A DNA stretch of 64,000 nt from Mucilaginibacter sabulilitoris. GTDB lineage: Bacteria > Bacteroidota > Bacteroidia > Sphingobacteriales > Sphingobacteriaceae. Made by a program: the position numbers and the translations under genes. The notes beneath the pieces were generated by a model that saw only the letters and a list, made by a program, of their open reading frames with translations, was not told the DNA's origin and ran no database searches. Shown piece by piece: positions 51,874-59,632 of this stretch; position 1 is the stretch's first letter, and the number at the start of each line of letters is the position of its first letter. The stretch covers positions 1,364,001 to 1,428,000 of the forward strand of contig NZ_CP139558.1 in the NCBI RefSeq assembly GCF_034262375.1. Reading direction: 5' to 3'.

Positions 51874-51942
51874 GTGGGTAGTGAGTGGTGAGTGAACAAA
51901 GTCTGATAACAAGACGCTCACTGCTCACCACTCACTACCCAC
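51874..51942. repeat. Dispersed-type repeat E, 19-base perfect inverted repeat
   Basis: GTGGGTAGTGAGTGGTGAG (51874-51892) is the exact reverse complement of 51924-51942. It interrupts the oxidase operon between coxA and ctaA and would form a strong RNA hairpin. No T-run follows, so it may attenuate or process the transcript. Confidence 0.7.
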
Positions 51943-51954
51943 TACTCACATTAA

Positions 51955-53016
51955 ATGAGCATCTCCGCATCCAAAAACAGATTCCAGAAGATCAACCTCA
52001 TAACAATTATTACACTTTTTGTTTTGATATTGGCTGGCGGAGTTGTGCGTAGTTCTGGTTCCGGGATGGGGTGCCCCGATTGGCCTAAGTGTTTTGGCAG
52101 ATATATTCCGCCAACAACCAATGCAGATTTACCTAAAGATTACAAGCAAAAATATGTGGAGAAACGACTGGCTAAAAACCAGCGTTTTGCTAAAACACTT
52201 GATGTATTCGGTTACAGCGATCTGGCTAAACGAATCCGCGACGATCGCTCAATACTTGTCCCGGAAGAGTTTAATGCGGGCAAAACTTGGACAGAGTATA
52301 TTAACCGCCTCATAGGCGCCATATCTGGTTTGTTTTTGCTGTTATCGGCTGTATACGCGTTCGGTTACTGGAAAAGCAGCAAGAGAATAGCTCTTTTAAG
52401 CATCTTTAACGTAATACTGGTTGGCTTTCAGGCCTGGCTTGGTTCAATAGTGGTATCAACGAACCTGGTTGCCTGGATAGTTACTGTACACATGTTGCTG
52501 GCATTAGCCATATTGGCAGTAGTTATATATACCTATCACAGGGCCAGGGTGCTAGGTAGCGGTAAATTAAATACCAGTCCATTTATATATATAGTAATGG
52601 TGCTTGCTTTGCTGTTAAGTATTTTACAGATTGCTTTTGGTACCGAGGTGAGGGAAAAGATTGACGCCGTAGCAACACATTTTCAGGGAGGCTACCGTAA
52701 CAACTGGATCACAAGCGCAGGCGATATATTTTTGCATCACCGCGATATGGCCATATTGGTATTTATCATTAATGTTATGTTATATGCTTTATTGCGCAAG
52801 CGGTTCAGCAGGCATTCGATACAGCAGCAGTTAATGAGTTTTACATTTTTAATGATTATGCTGCAGATAGTTACAGGTATATTATTATCATATTGGGCGT
52901 TGCCTCCGTTTGCGCAGGCAGCACATATTGTTTTAGCAAGCCTGATATTTGGGGCTCAGTTTTATTTGCTTTTGAATTTACATCAGTCGGTTAACGTTAG
53001 GGGAGTAAGCAAATGA
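51955..53016 (+). CDS. ctaA: Haem A synthase (COX15/CtaA family)
   Basis: The 353-residue membrane protein has the COX15 pattern: TLFVLILAGGVVRSSGSGMGCPDWPKCFGRYIPPT (first helix and the conserved GCPDWPxC), later YINRLIGAISGLFLLLSAVY, HMLLALAILAVVIYTYHRA and HHRDMAILVFIINVML. The histidines in these helices bind haem. It oxidises the C8 methyl of haem O to make haem A for the oxidase. Its stop overlaps the ctaB start by 4 bases. Confidence 0.93.
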   Translation: MSISASKNRFQKINLITIITLFVLILAGGVVRSSGSGMGCPDWPKCFGRYIPPTTNADLPKDYKQKYVEKRLAKNQRFAKTLDVFGYSDLAKRIRDDRSILVPEEFNAGKTWTEYINRLIGAISGLFLLLSAVYAFGYWKSSKRIALLSIFNVILVGFQAWLGSIVVSTNLVAWIVTVHMLLALAILAVVIYTYHRARVLGSGKLNTSPFIYIVMVLALLLSILQIAFGTEVREKIDAVATHFQGGYRNNWITSAGDIFLHHRDMAILVFIINVMLYALLRKRFSRHSIQQQLMSFTFLMIMLQIVTGILLSYWALPPFAQAAHIVLASLIFGAQFYLLLNLHQSVNVRGVSK

Positions 53017-53876
53017 ATTGGAGTGATTTTTCAAAGCTGATTAAATTGAGACTCACCTTTTTGGTGGTGTTTTCGGCATCCATATCATTTTTAATAGGCA
53101 GCAGGGCAAATGGCCATATTGATTGGGTGAACTGGGTTAAACTTATTGTAGGGGGCTTTTTGGTAACATCGGCAGCCAACGCTTTTAATGAGATCATTGA
53201 AAAGGACCTGGATAAGCTTATGAAGCGCACCATGGACCGCCCGATTCCGTCAGGGAAGATGAATACCGGGCAGGCACTTGTTCTGGGTTTGGGCATGGGT
53301 ATGGCCGGAACTTATTTATTAGGGGGCCTTAACCTGTTAACCGGATTACTATCGGTATTCTCTATTTTATTATACGCGTTTGCTTACACACCGTTAAAAC
53401 GTAAATCACCGATTGCTGTATTTGTGGGTGCTATACCGGGTGCTTTGCCACCGCTTATTGGTTATGTAGCCGCGCATGAAAGAATTGACGAGATAGCCTT
53501 AATACTGTTCGCAATACAATTTGTATGGCAATTTCCGCATTTTTGGGCTATTGCCTGGGTTTTGGATGATGATTACAAGCTTGCCGGCTTTAGGTTGCTG
53601 CCAACTGGTAACCGCAATTTAGGAAGTGCGGTAATTACCTTTATATTTACATTAATATTGTTACCTGTTAGTTTATTACCATATTTTTATCATCATGGAG
53701 GTTATTGGTTAGCCGGGGTATCCTTAATATGTAGTTTAATATTCTTGTACCAGGCTTTTGGCTTGTTACGTACACGGCAAATAGAGGCGGCCCGCAAGTT
53801 AATGTTTGGCTCGTTTATGTATTTGCCCATAGTGCAGTTAATGTTTTTGTTTGATTTTATAGGAAACGCGAAATGA
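53013..53876 (+). CDS. ctaB: Protohaem IX farnesyltransferase (haem O synthase)
   Basis: The 287-residue UbiA-type prenyltransferase has the Asp-rich motif NAFNEIIEKDLDKLMKRTMDRPIPSGKM in loop 2, YTPLKRKSPIAVFVGAIPGALPPLIGYVA, and HFWAIAWVLDDDYKLAGFRLLP in the second active-site loop. It transfers a farnesyl group to haem B, giving haem O for CtaA. It overlaps ctaA by 4 bases and the next gene by 4 bases, so the three are coupled. Nine hydrophobic segments are visible. Confidence 0.94.
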   Translation: MNWSDFSKLIKLRLTFLVVFSASISFLIGSRANGHIDWVNWVKLIVGGFLVTSAANAFNEIIEKDLDKLMKRTMDRPIPSGKMNTGQALVLGLGMGMAGTYLLGGLNLLTGLLSVFSILLYAFAYTPLKRKSPIAVFVGAIPGALPPLIGYVAAHERIDEIALILFAIQFVWQFPHFWAIAWVLDDDYKLAGFRLLPTGNRNLGSAVITFIFTLILLPVSLLPYFYHHGGYWLAGVSLICSLIFLYQAFGLLRTRQIEAARKLMFGSFMYLPIVQLMFLFDFIGNAK

Positions 53877-54457
53877 TGGCTCAGATTCAGAAAGACAACG
53901 ACAGGCTTGATCTGGCACCCAAAAAATTCAACATGTGGGTATTTATATTCACCTCGTTTATGTTTTTTGCGGCGTTAACCAGCGGGTTTATCGTTTATAG
54001 CGGGGGTAAAGGGCATGGCCTTAACGTAATTATGCCCAGCGCTTTTTTATATAGCACAATTATAATAGTACTAAGCAGCGGTACATTGTTTTTAGCCTCA
54101 AAAGCTTCAAAGGCATTGCAGTTTTCAAAACAGCGCATGTATTTATGGCTCACGTTTGCATTGGGCATTGCCTTTTTCGCTATGCAGGTTTATGCCATGT
54201 ACGTGCTGACCTACAAAATGCACGTTTACTTTGTAGATACTAACGCGTCCCGCACGTTTGTTTATGTGTTTGCCGGGATGCACTTAGCACACATTATTGC
54301 AGCAATATTGTTATTGTTAAATACCCTTTCGGGTTCATACAGGAATGTTCCGCAGGTACGTAACCTTTATAAAATGGAAATGACCTCTATTTTTTGGCAT
54401 TTTCTCGGAATTATATGGATTTATCTGTATGTTTTTTTACTTTTGAACCAAAATTAA
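53873..54457 (+). CDS. Cytochrome c oxidase subunit III, first copy
   Basis: The 194-residue protein has five hydrophobic segments and the short subunit III pattern: KKFNMWVFIFTSFMFFAALTSGFIVYSGG, LWLTFALGIAFFAMQVYAMYVL, TFVYVFAGMHLAHIIAAILLLLNT, and MTSIFWHFLGIIWIYLYVFLL. The final WHFLGIIW segment is the conserved end of subunit III. Bacteroidota oxidase operons often encode two such proteins, and a longer one follows. Two starts four bases apart (53873, 53876) are possible; I use the first. Confidence 0.88.
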   Translation: MMAQIQKDNDRLDLAPKKFNMWVFIFTSFMFFAALTSGFIVYSGGKGHGLNVIMPSAFLYSTIIIVLSSGTLFLASKASKALQFSKQRMYLWLTFALGIAFFAMQVYAMYVLTYKMHVYFVDTNASRTFVYVFAGMHLAHIIAAILLLLNTLSGSYRNVPQVRNLYKMEMTSIFWHFLGIIWIYLYVFLLLNQN

Positions 54458-54479
54458 TACACCCATATATTAAGTACAA

Positions 54480-55202
54480 ATGAGTACAGCAGTATCACAA
54501 ATTGATGAAGTAAAAACAACTCCGTGGTCAGGAGGGAGATCCCCTTTCAATGTGGAGTATGGAAAAATAATGATGTGGTTTTTTCTCCTGTCGGATGCAT
54601 TTACCTTTTCGTCGTTATTGATTTCTTACGGTGCTTTACGTTTCAGTGCAAGCGTATGGCCCGCGGCAGATAAAGTATTCCAATCGGTACCCGGTGTAAC
54701 GGATAGCGGAGCACCACTGGTATTTGTGGGTATAATGACTTTTATTCTGATCCTTAGTTCAGTTACCATGGTATTGGCTGTTGAGGCCGGTCATCGTAAT
54801 TCTAAAAAAGAAGTGATCTGGTGGATGATTGCTACAGTTATAGGTGGTTTCATGTTCCTGGGTTGTCAGGCTTTAGAATGGACACACCTGCACCATGAAG
54901 GTTTCTGGTGGGGTAGTACACCTGCCTTAGAAGAGTTAGGAAAGTTCTTTAACGAGGGTGGTACCGAGGCTGCAAGGCACATGACCGCGCAGGAGTTCGC
55001 AAACTTATTCTTTACCATAACAGGTTTCCATGGTTTTCACGTATTTACCGGGGTTATCATCAATATCATTATTACCGTTAACGTACTGTTAGGTACTTAC
55101 GAAAAACGCGGAAGCTATTTAATGGTTGAAAAAGTTGGCCTTTACTGGCACTTTGTAGACCTTGTATGGGTATTCGTATTTACATTCTTTTACTTAGTAT
55201 AA
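54480..55202 (+). CDS. coxC: Cytochrome c oxidase subunit III, second copy
   Basis: The 240-residue protein is the fuller subunit III: KIMMWFFLLSDAFTFSSLLISYGALRF, LVFVGIMTFILILSSVTMVLAVEAGH, FMFLGCQALEWTHLH, FFTITGFHGFHVFTGVIINIIITVNVLLG and VGLYWHFVDLVWVFVFTFFYL. The EWxH, GFHGxHVxxG and YWHFVDxVW motifs are the subunit III hallmarks. It surrounds subunit I and keeps proton uptake fast. Compared with the preceding copy it has a longer loop (residues 150-170). Confidence 0.92.
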   Translation: MSTAVSQIDEVKTTPWSGGRSPFNVEYGKIMMWFFLLSDAFTFSSLLISYGALRFSASVWPAADKVFQSVPGVTDSGAPLVFVGIMTFILILSSVTMVLAVEAGHRNSKKEVIWWMIATVIGGFMFLGCQALEWTHLHHEGFWWGSTPALEELGKFFNEGGTEAARHMTAQEFANLFFTITGFHGFHVFTGVIINIIITVNVLLGTYEKRGSYLMVEKVGLYWHFVDLVWVFVFTFFYLV

Positions 55203-55212
55203 AAAATATTAT

Positions 55213-55560
55213 ATGTCAACAGAATCACACGAGGTTCACCACGATGGTGGGGATCATCAATCAATGACCAAGGGAAGGATAATAAAAGTAGCTCTTATCT
55301 TGTCGGCAATTACTGCTGTAGAGTTTATTATAGCGCTCTTATTGGTACCCCATGGTTATTTAGATATTAAATATGCTAATCCTGTTTATATCGTTTTAAC
55401 GCTGTTTAAAGCTTTCTATATAGTAGCATACTTCATGCACTTAAAATTCGAGAAAATGGGTCTGGCATTATCTATCATTGTGCCTATCCTGTTCATAATC
55501 GGTTTAATCCTGGTACTTACAAATGAAAGCCACCACTGGGTTGACCTGAGGCTCTTTTAA
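55213..55560 (+). CDS. coxD: Cytochrome c oxidase subunit IV-like protein
   Basis: The 115-residue protein has three membrane helices (IIKVALILSAITAVEFIIALLLV, PVYIVLTLFKAFYIVAYFMHLKFE, LALSIIVPILFIIGLILVL) and the subunit IV motif FKAFYIVAYFMHLKFE. Its N-terminus is His-rich (SHEVHHDGGDHQ). The role is structural. It is followed with a 1-base overlap by the Sco gene, so the two are translated together. Confidence 0.88.
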   Translation: MSTESHEVHHDGGDHQSMTKGRIIKVALILSAITAVEFIIALLLVPHGYLDIKYANPVYIVLTLFKAFYIVAYFMHLKFEKMGLALSIIVPILFIIGLILVLTNESHHWVDLRLF

Positions 55561-56258
55561 TGAAAGCCGCTTTGTGGAAAAAAGTTACAGTCCTGGTGCT
55601 CATATTAGCAGTACCAGGATTTTTGTATTATTTACTCACCGCTAAAGGTAAAAACAGGTATAAACCACTCGCCATTTACGGGCCCAAAGTGGTAGCCAAA
55701 ACAGGCCATAAGTTTCATGGCAACTTTATTCCCGATACCATTTATCACCAGCTGCCACCCTTTACGCTTACAGGGCTGGATGGCAGACCTGTATCGGAAG
55801 CTGCGTTTAAAGGAAAAATATTTGTAGCTGGGTTTTTTTATACGCATTGCCCATCAGTTTGTGCCACTATTAACCGCAATTTAGGTTACCTTGTTGATAC
55901 CTACCGTAAAAACAAGATGGTATATTTTACCTCCATTACGGTTGATCCGCAGCGTGACTCATTAACTGTTTTAAAAAAATATGCCGAAAGCTTTAAACCG
56001 GCATCAAACCGCTGGCTGTTTTTAACCGGCGATACTACCTCAATTTACAGCCTGGCCCGCAAGGGATTTTTGGTTGATGCCCTGAAGGCCGGTGACGACG
56101 ATTTTATTTACAGTGATAAGCTGATCCTGATTGACGCCGAAAAACGCATCAGGGGATATTACTCAGGGGCTAATACCAATGATATTAACCGCCTCACCGA
56201 CGAAATTAAAGTGCTGATAGCTGAAGAGCTGCGAAAAGTTGATAAGGCCTTATATTGA
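55560..56258 (+). CDS. SCO1/SenC-family copper chaperone
   Basis: The 232-residue protein has one N-terminal membrane anchor (KKVTVLVLILAVPGFLYYLL), then a thioredoxin-like domain. The copper motif CPSVC is in AGFFYTHCPSVCATINRN, and the third ligand is probably the His in the C-terminal part (the usual DH or H about 90 residues later is not obvious; a D-rich region LKAGDDDF is present). Sco proteins load the CuA centre of subunit II. Start overlaps the coxD stop by 1 base (TAATG). Confidence 0.88.
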   Translation: MKAALWKKVTVLVLILAVPGFLYYLLTAKGKNRYKPLAIYGPKVVAKTGHKFHGNFIPDTIYHQLPPFTLTGLDGRPVSEAAFKGKIFVAGFFYTHCPSVCATINRNLGYLVDTYRKNKMVYFTSITVDPQRDSLTVLKKYAESFKPASNRWLFLTGDTTSIYSLARKGFLVDALKAGDDDFIYSDKLILIDAEKRIRGYYSGANTNDINRLTDEIKVLIAEELRKVDKALY

Positions 56259-56265
56259 TTAATTT

Positions 56266-56841
56266 ATGTCTGATAAATTTATATTCCGTTTTGTAGCTGT
56301 TATTACCATAGTGGTGATTGCGCTGGTAGTTTTGCTCAACAGGCATTTAATACCGGGGCCCGCTGTAGCGCCATCTTTTACACCTTATTTGCCCATGCTT
56401 AATGCCATATTGAATGGCACATGTACCATACTGTTATTGGTATCGCTGTACTTTATCAGGCAAGGCAATATCAAAGTGCATAAAAATTTGAATATCCTTA
56501 CGTTTAGCCTGTCGGCATTGTTCCTGATTTCGTATGTGCTGTTTCATTACCTGATGCGTAATGAGATTATATATGGCGATATTAATGGCGATGGAGTTTT
56601 GTCAGACGCAGAACGTGCGTCGGCCGGTGGTATGCGCACATTATACCTTTGCATACTTACACCGCACATTATACTCGCTGCCGGTGTGTTACCACTTATT
56701 TTGCTGAGTTTTCACCGCGGATTGCAAATGCAGATAGCCAAACACAAGAAACTGGTAAGATGGACGTTTCCTATATGGTTGTATGTTACAGCATCAGGTG
56801 TTATTGTTTATCTGATGATAAAGCCGTATTACCACTTTTAA
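56266..56841 (+). CDS. DUF420 membrane protein
   Basis: The 191-residue protein has five hydrophobic segments and matches DUF420: FVAVITIVVIALVVLLNRHLIPG, LPMLNAILNGTCTILLLVSLYFIRQGNIKVHKNLNILTFSLSALFLISYVLFHYLM, and LYLCILTPHIILAAGVLPLILLSFHRGLQMQIAKHKKLVRWTFPIWLYVTASGVIVYLM. DUF420 proteins (CtaM in Gram-positives) act in oxidase assembly. A loop insert DINGDGVLSDAERAS resembles an EF-hand calcium-binding loop, which is unusual for the family. Confidence 0.85.
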   Translation: MSDKFIFRFVAVITIVVIALVVLLNRHLIPGPAVAPSFTPYLPMLNAILNGTCTILLLVSLYFIRQGNIKVHKNLNILTFSLSALFLISYVLFHYLMRNEIIYGDINGDGVLSDAERASAGGMRTLYLCILTPHIILAAGVLPLILLSFHRGLQMQIAKHKKLVRWTFPIWLYVTASGVIVYLMIKPYYHF

Positions 56842-56881
56842 CTACTTGATACGCGTTTAATAAATAGTTAAATTTGCCATT

Positions 56882-57160
56882 ATGAAAACAGGTTTTAAAT
56901 TTTTATTATTTGTATTTGCCCTGGGCCTTTTGGTTTGCAGCAGGCAACCTGTAAAAGCCCAGTGCGCCCAGTGCGCGGCAACCGTTGAAACTAATACCCA
57001 AAGTGGTGGCAACGCGGCAAAAGGCTTAAATAACGGTATCTTATTCTTATTAGGTGCACCGTATCTGGCGGCTGCCGCCGGTGGTTATATCTGGTATAAA
57101 AAATATCGCCGTAAAAATATTGATATCAACGTGCGTAAAGAAAAGCTGCATCTGAACTAA
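56882..57160 (+). CDS. Small membrane protein with periplasmic CxxC motif
   Basis: The 92-residue protein starts KTGFKFLLFVFALGLLVCSRQPVKAQ, a signal peptide that leaves CAQCAATVETN at or near the mature N-terminus. A single membrane helix (GILFLLGAPYLAAAAGGYIWY, about 57-78) and a basic cytoplasmic tail follow. The CAQC motif faces the periplasm, as would suit thiol or copper handling. Its position behind sco and DUF420 suggests a role in oxidase assembly. I do not recognise a named family. Confidence 0.7.
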   Translation: MKTGFKFLLFVFALGLLVCSRQPVKAQCAQCAATVETNTQSGGNAAKGLNNGILFLLGAPYLAAAAGGYIWYKKYRRKNIDINVRKEKLHLN

Positions 57161-57251
57161 GTTGCGCGTTTCGTTGCCGGGTTCGTGTATTGTTTACTAT
57201 GATCCCCGAACCCCGAACCTCGCTTCCCGACCCACACCTAAGTACAACATT

Positions 57252-57656
57252 ATGCCTGAAACGCCAAAGTCATGGGCCATGCTTCATTGTAAATGCCCGC
57301 GTTGCCGCAGGGGTAGTATGTTTCAGGGAAGCGCTTATAGTTTTTCGAACAAAATAAACCTTAACTGTCCGCACTGCAACTTGTACTTTGAAATTGAACC
57401 GGGATATTTTTACGCGGCCATGTATGTGAGCTATGCCTTAAACGTAGGCGAAGCCATTGGCCTTGCATGGCTTACGTACCTCGTTACGCATAATTCCGAT
57501 TCGCCCTGGCTGTATCTAAGTGTCATAATTTTAGGTTGCTTTGCACTTGCGCCCATAAATTTCAGATATTCGCGTGTGCTATTGTTATATTGGCTATCGC
57601 CCAAGATACATTACCAGCCCTATTTAGATACCGATGATATACCAGGAAAGTCTTGA
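57252..57656 (+). CDS. DUF983 membrane protein with zinc-ribbon cysteines
   Basis: The 134-residue protein starts MPETPKSWAMLHCKCPRCRRGSMFQ, has a second Cys pair in LNCPHCNLYFEIEPGYFYAAMYVSYALNVGEA, and two membrane helices (VGEAIGLAWLTYLVTH, LYLSVIILGCFALAPINF). Both CxxC pairs and the EPGYFYAAMYVSY block are those of DUF983. ATG 57252 is used; the frame is open further up to 57162, but the extra part is repeat-like and lacks similarity. DUF983 members occur with oxidase genes; the function is unknown. It overlaps the next gene by 23 bases. Confidence 0.8.
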   Translation: MPETPKSWAMLHCKCPRCRRGSMFQGSAYSFSNKINLNCPHCNLYFEIEPGYFYAAMYVSYALNVGEAIGLAWLTYLVTHNSDSPWLYLSVIILGCFALAPINFRYSRVLLLYWLSPKIHYQPYLDTDDIPGKS

Positions 57657-58296
57657 ATTTTTAAAAGATCTCGCAGCGAACAATAACCGGGAATGGTTTT
57701 TAGATAATAAGGAACGTTACGATAAGGCCCGGGAAAATGTGATTGAATTTACCCGGAATTTATTAACCGAAATGCACAAGGTTGACCCGGGTATTGACGA
57801 GGCGCTCGACCCCAAAAAGTGTGTGATGCGCATCTATCGCGACATCCGCTTCAGCAAAAACAAAACACCGTACAAAAATAATTTTGGCATCAGCTTGCCT
57901 ACTACCGGGTTGAGACCGGGAGGGGCCGAATATTATTTGCAGATACAGCCCGGCAACTCATTTATAGGTGGCGGCTACTGGATGCCCGAAGCTGAGCATT
58001 TAAAAGCCATCAGGCAGGAGATTGATTATAATGCCCATGATTTGCGACAGATAATTGATGCACCGGAATTTATTAAACTGTTTGGCGATTTTAAGAACCA
58101 GGAGCAGCTGAAATCCGTACCGCAGGGTTACAGTGTGGATAATGAAAATATTGACTTATTGAAGCTTAAAAGCTTTGTGGCATGGCACAAGATAACTGAT
58201 AAGGAAATTGTGAACAAGAACGCGGCCGGGCAGATTGCTGATGTGTGCAGACACATACAACCGCTCAACGTGTTCCTGAGAAATGCGCTTGCCTGA
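57634..58296 (+). CDS. DUF2461 (TIGR02453) family protein
   Basis: The 220-residue soluble protein has the DUF2461 pattern: SLEFLKDLAANNNREWFLDNKERYDKARENVIEFTRNLLTEM, CVMRIYRDIRFSKNKTPYKNNFGISLPTTGL, EYYLQIQPGNSFIGGGYWMPEAEHLKAIRQEI. The R-D-x-R-F-S-K-N-K-T-P-Y-K motif is the family signature. No biochemical function is known. It starts inside the last codons of the DUF983 gene. Confidence 0.88.
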   Translation: MIYQESLEFLKDLAANNNREWFLDNKERYDKARENVIEFTRNLLTEMHKVDPGIDEALDPKKCVMRIYRDIRFSKNKTPYKNNFGISLPTTGLRPGGAEYYLQIQPGNSFIGGGYWMPEAEHLKAIRQEIDYNAHDLRQIIDAPEFIKLFGDFKNQEQLKSVPQGYSVDNENIDLLKLKSFVAWHKITDKEIVNKNAAGQIADVCRHIQPLNVFLRNALA

Positions 58297-58322
58297 TACA
58301 ATTTTATAAACCCTATATTACA

Positions 58323-59129
58323 ATGAAGATTAAATATTACCTGTTTGCCTTTGCCTTGAGCCTTACATTCTACTCCTGTAAGATCATGTCGCCAAAGGCA
58401 TACAAAGCCTTAATTGCCGAGCGCGATTCCTTAACTACCCGCACCGAAACACTGGAAGCCCAGGTTTTTGAATTAAAGGCCGATACCATGCGCCTCAACC
58501 GCGAACTGGCCAATCTGCGCAATAACAATAGCACGCTTAACAGTAACCTGAATACCAGCTCGTCAAAATTAAAGCGTTTGGCTGCCGACCTGGAAAAACG
58601 CGAAGCCCGTTTAAAGGAGGTAGAGGATATTTTACGCAAACGCGATGAAGCCGCCAATGCGCTTAAAAATAAATTACAGCAGGCGCTGCTCGGCTTTCAG
58701 CAAAGTGGTTTAACGGTCGATATCCGTAACGGTAAGGTTTATGTATCTCTGGCGGATAAACTGCTGTTCCCTTCGGGCAGTATTATTATTGATGATAAAG
58801 GTAAGGCTGCGCTGAAACAGCTGGCCCTTGTGCTGAATAAAGAGCCTGATATTAATATGGCTATTGAAGGCCATACCGATGATAAAAAGGTAATAAACCT
58901 GGGCCAGATCAAAGATAATTGGGATTTGAGCGTATTGCGCGCCACATCGGTAACTCGCTATTTAACCGAAACTGAAAAGGTTGATCCGCACCGTTTAACC
59001 GCTACCGGCAAAAGCGAGTTTCAGCCTATTGACCCGGCTCCAACCAACGAGGCCCGTGCCAAAAACCGCCGCATTGAAATTGTGCTCACGCCTAAACTTG
59101 ATGAGTTGTATAACCTCATTACCAAATAA
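58323..59129 (+). CDS. OmpA-family lipoprotein with coiled coil
   Basis: The 268-residue protein has a lipoprotein signal (MKIKYYLFAFALSLTFYSC, Cys19), a long coiled coil of about 100 residues (AERDSLTTRTETLEAQVFELKADTMRLNRELANLRN..., ADLEKREARLKEVEDILRKRDEAANALKNKL) and a C-terminal OmpA-like peptidoglycan-binding domain: MAIEGHTDDKKV, NWDLSVLRATSVTRYL, and NEARAKNRRIEIVLTP with the Asp/Arg that hold diaminopimelate. It tethers the outer membrane to the cell wall. The start is ATG 58323; the upstream part of the frame lacks a signal. Confidence 0.9.
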   Translation: MKIKYYLFAFALSLTFYSCKIMSPKAYKALIAERDSLTTRTETLEAQVFELKADTMRLNRELANLRNNNSTLNSNLNTSSSKLKRLAADLEKREARLKEVEDILRKRDEAANALKNKLQQALLGFQQSGLTVDIRNGKVYVSLADKLLFPSGSIIIDDKGKAALKQLALVLNKEPDINMAIEGHTDDKKVINLGQIKDNWDLSVLRATSVTRYLTETEKVDPHRLTATGKSEFQPIDPAPTNEARAKNRRIEIVLTPKLDELYNLITK

Positions 59130-59131
59130 AC

Positions 59132-59162
59132 AAAAAGGCTCCCGGTAATCGGGAGCCTTTTT
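59132..59162 (+). terminator. Terminator after the OmpA-like gene
   Basis: AAAAAGGCTCCCG (59132-59144) pairs with CGGGAGCCTTTTT (59150-59162), loop of 5. The symmetrical A and T runs allow use on both strands. Confidence 0.85.
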
Positions 59163-59207
59163 GTTGGGAATCTTTACACACCAAGCTATTGCAGGCCTGT
59201 CCACTAT

Positions 59208-59228
59208 GCTTCGTACCTCACAATGACG
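59208..59228. repeat. Family A half unit
   Basis: GCTTCGTACCTCACAATGACG is a half of the unit at 22815-22839 (inverted, one difference). It lies between the convergent OmpA-like and DUF4286 genes. Confidence 0.5.
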
Positions 59229-59268
59229 CGCGGGGATAGTAACTTGTAATGAAAGAGACGTAATAAAC

Positions 59269-59571
59269 TTATTCCACCTCTTTCATCAAGGTATTGAACA
59301 TTACAAACTTTTCATCAAAGCGTTCCTGGTGAATAGACTGGAACTTGTGCAGGTGGTTCATATAGAATTGCTGAAACTGCTCAATATTATCGGCAATGTA
59401 CTGGATGCAATAAGTAACCCCTTCGTTAGGCGAATCAATTACAGTTAACATTTTATAGGAGTTGAAACAACCGGTAGCCATTATGGCCGGTATATGAACT
59501 GTTTTAATCCAGTTTAACCATTCTTCCTCAATGGAGTTCTCAATTATTATGGTGTCGTTGTATACTATCAT
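59269..59571 (-). CDS. DUF4286 family protein
   Basis: The 100-residue protein is a single dimeric-barrel-like DUF4286 domain: MIVYNDTIIIENSIEEEWLNWIKTVHIPAIMATGCFNSYKMLTVIDSPNEG, then YCIQYIADNIEQFQQFY. The domain is common in Bacteroidota and has no known function. A -7 box (TACTTTTG read on the minus strand, 59579-59586) lies 7 bases upstream of the start, implying a very short leader. Confidence 0.85.
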   Translation of the reverse strand: MIVYNDTIIIENSIEEEWLNWIKTVHIPAIMATGCFNSYKMLTVIDSPNEGVTYCIQYIADNIEQFQQFYMNHLHKFQSIHQERFDEKFVMFNTLMKEVE

Positions 59572-59632
59572 GGTGATGCAAAAGTAGGAAAATTGTTGAT
59601 GTAGAGACGCAAATAACGTCTCTACAAAATAA

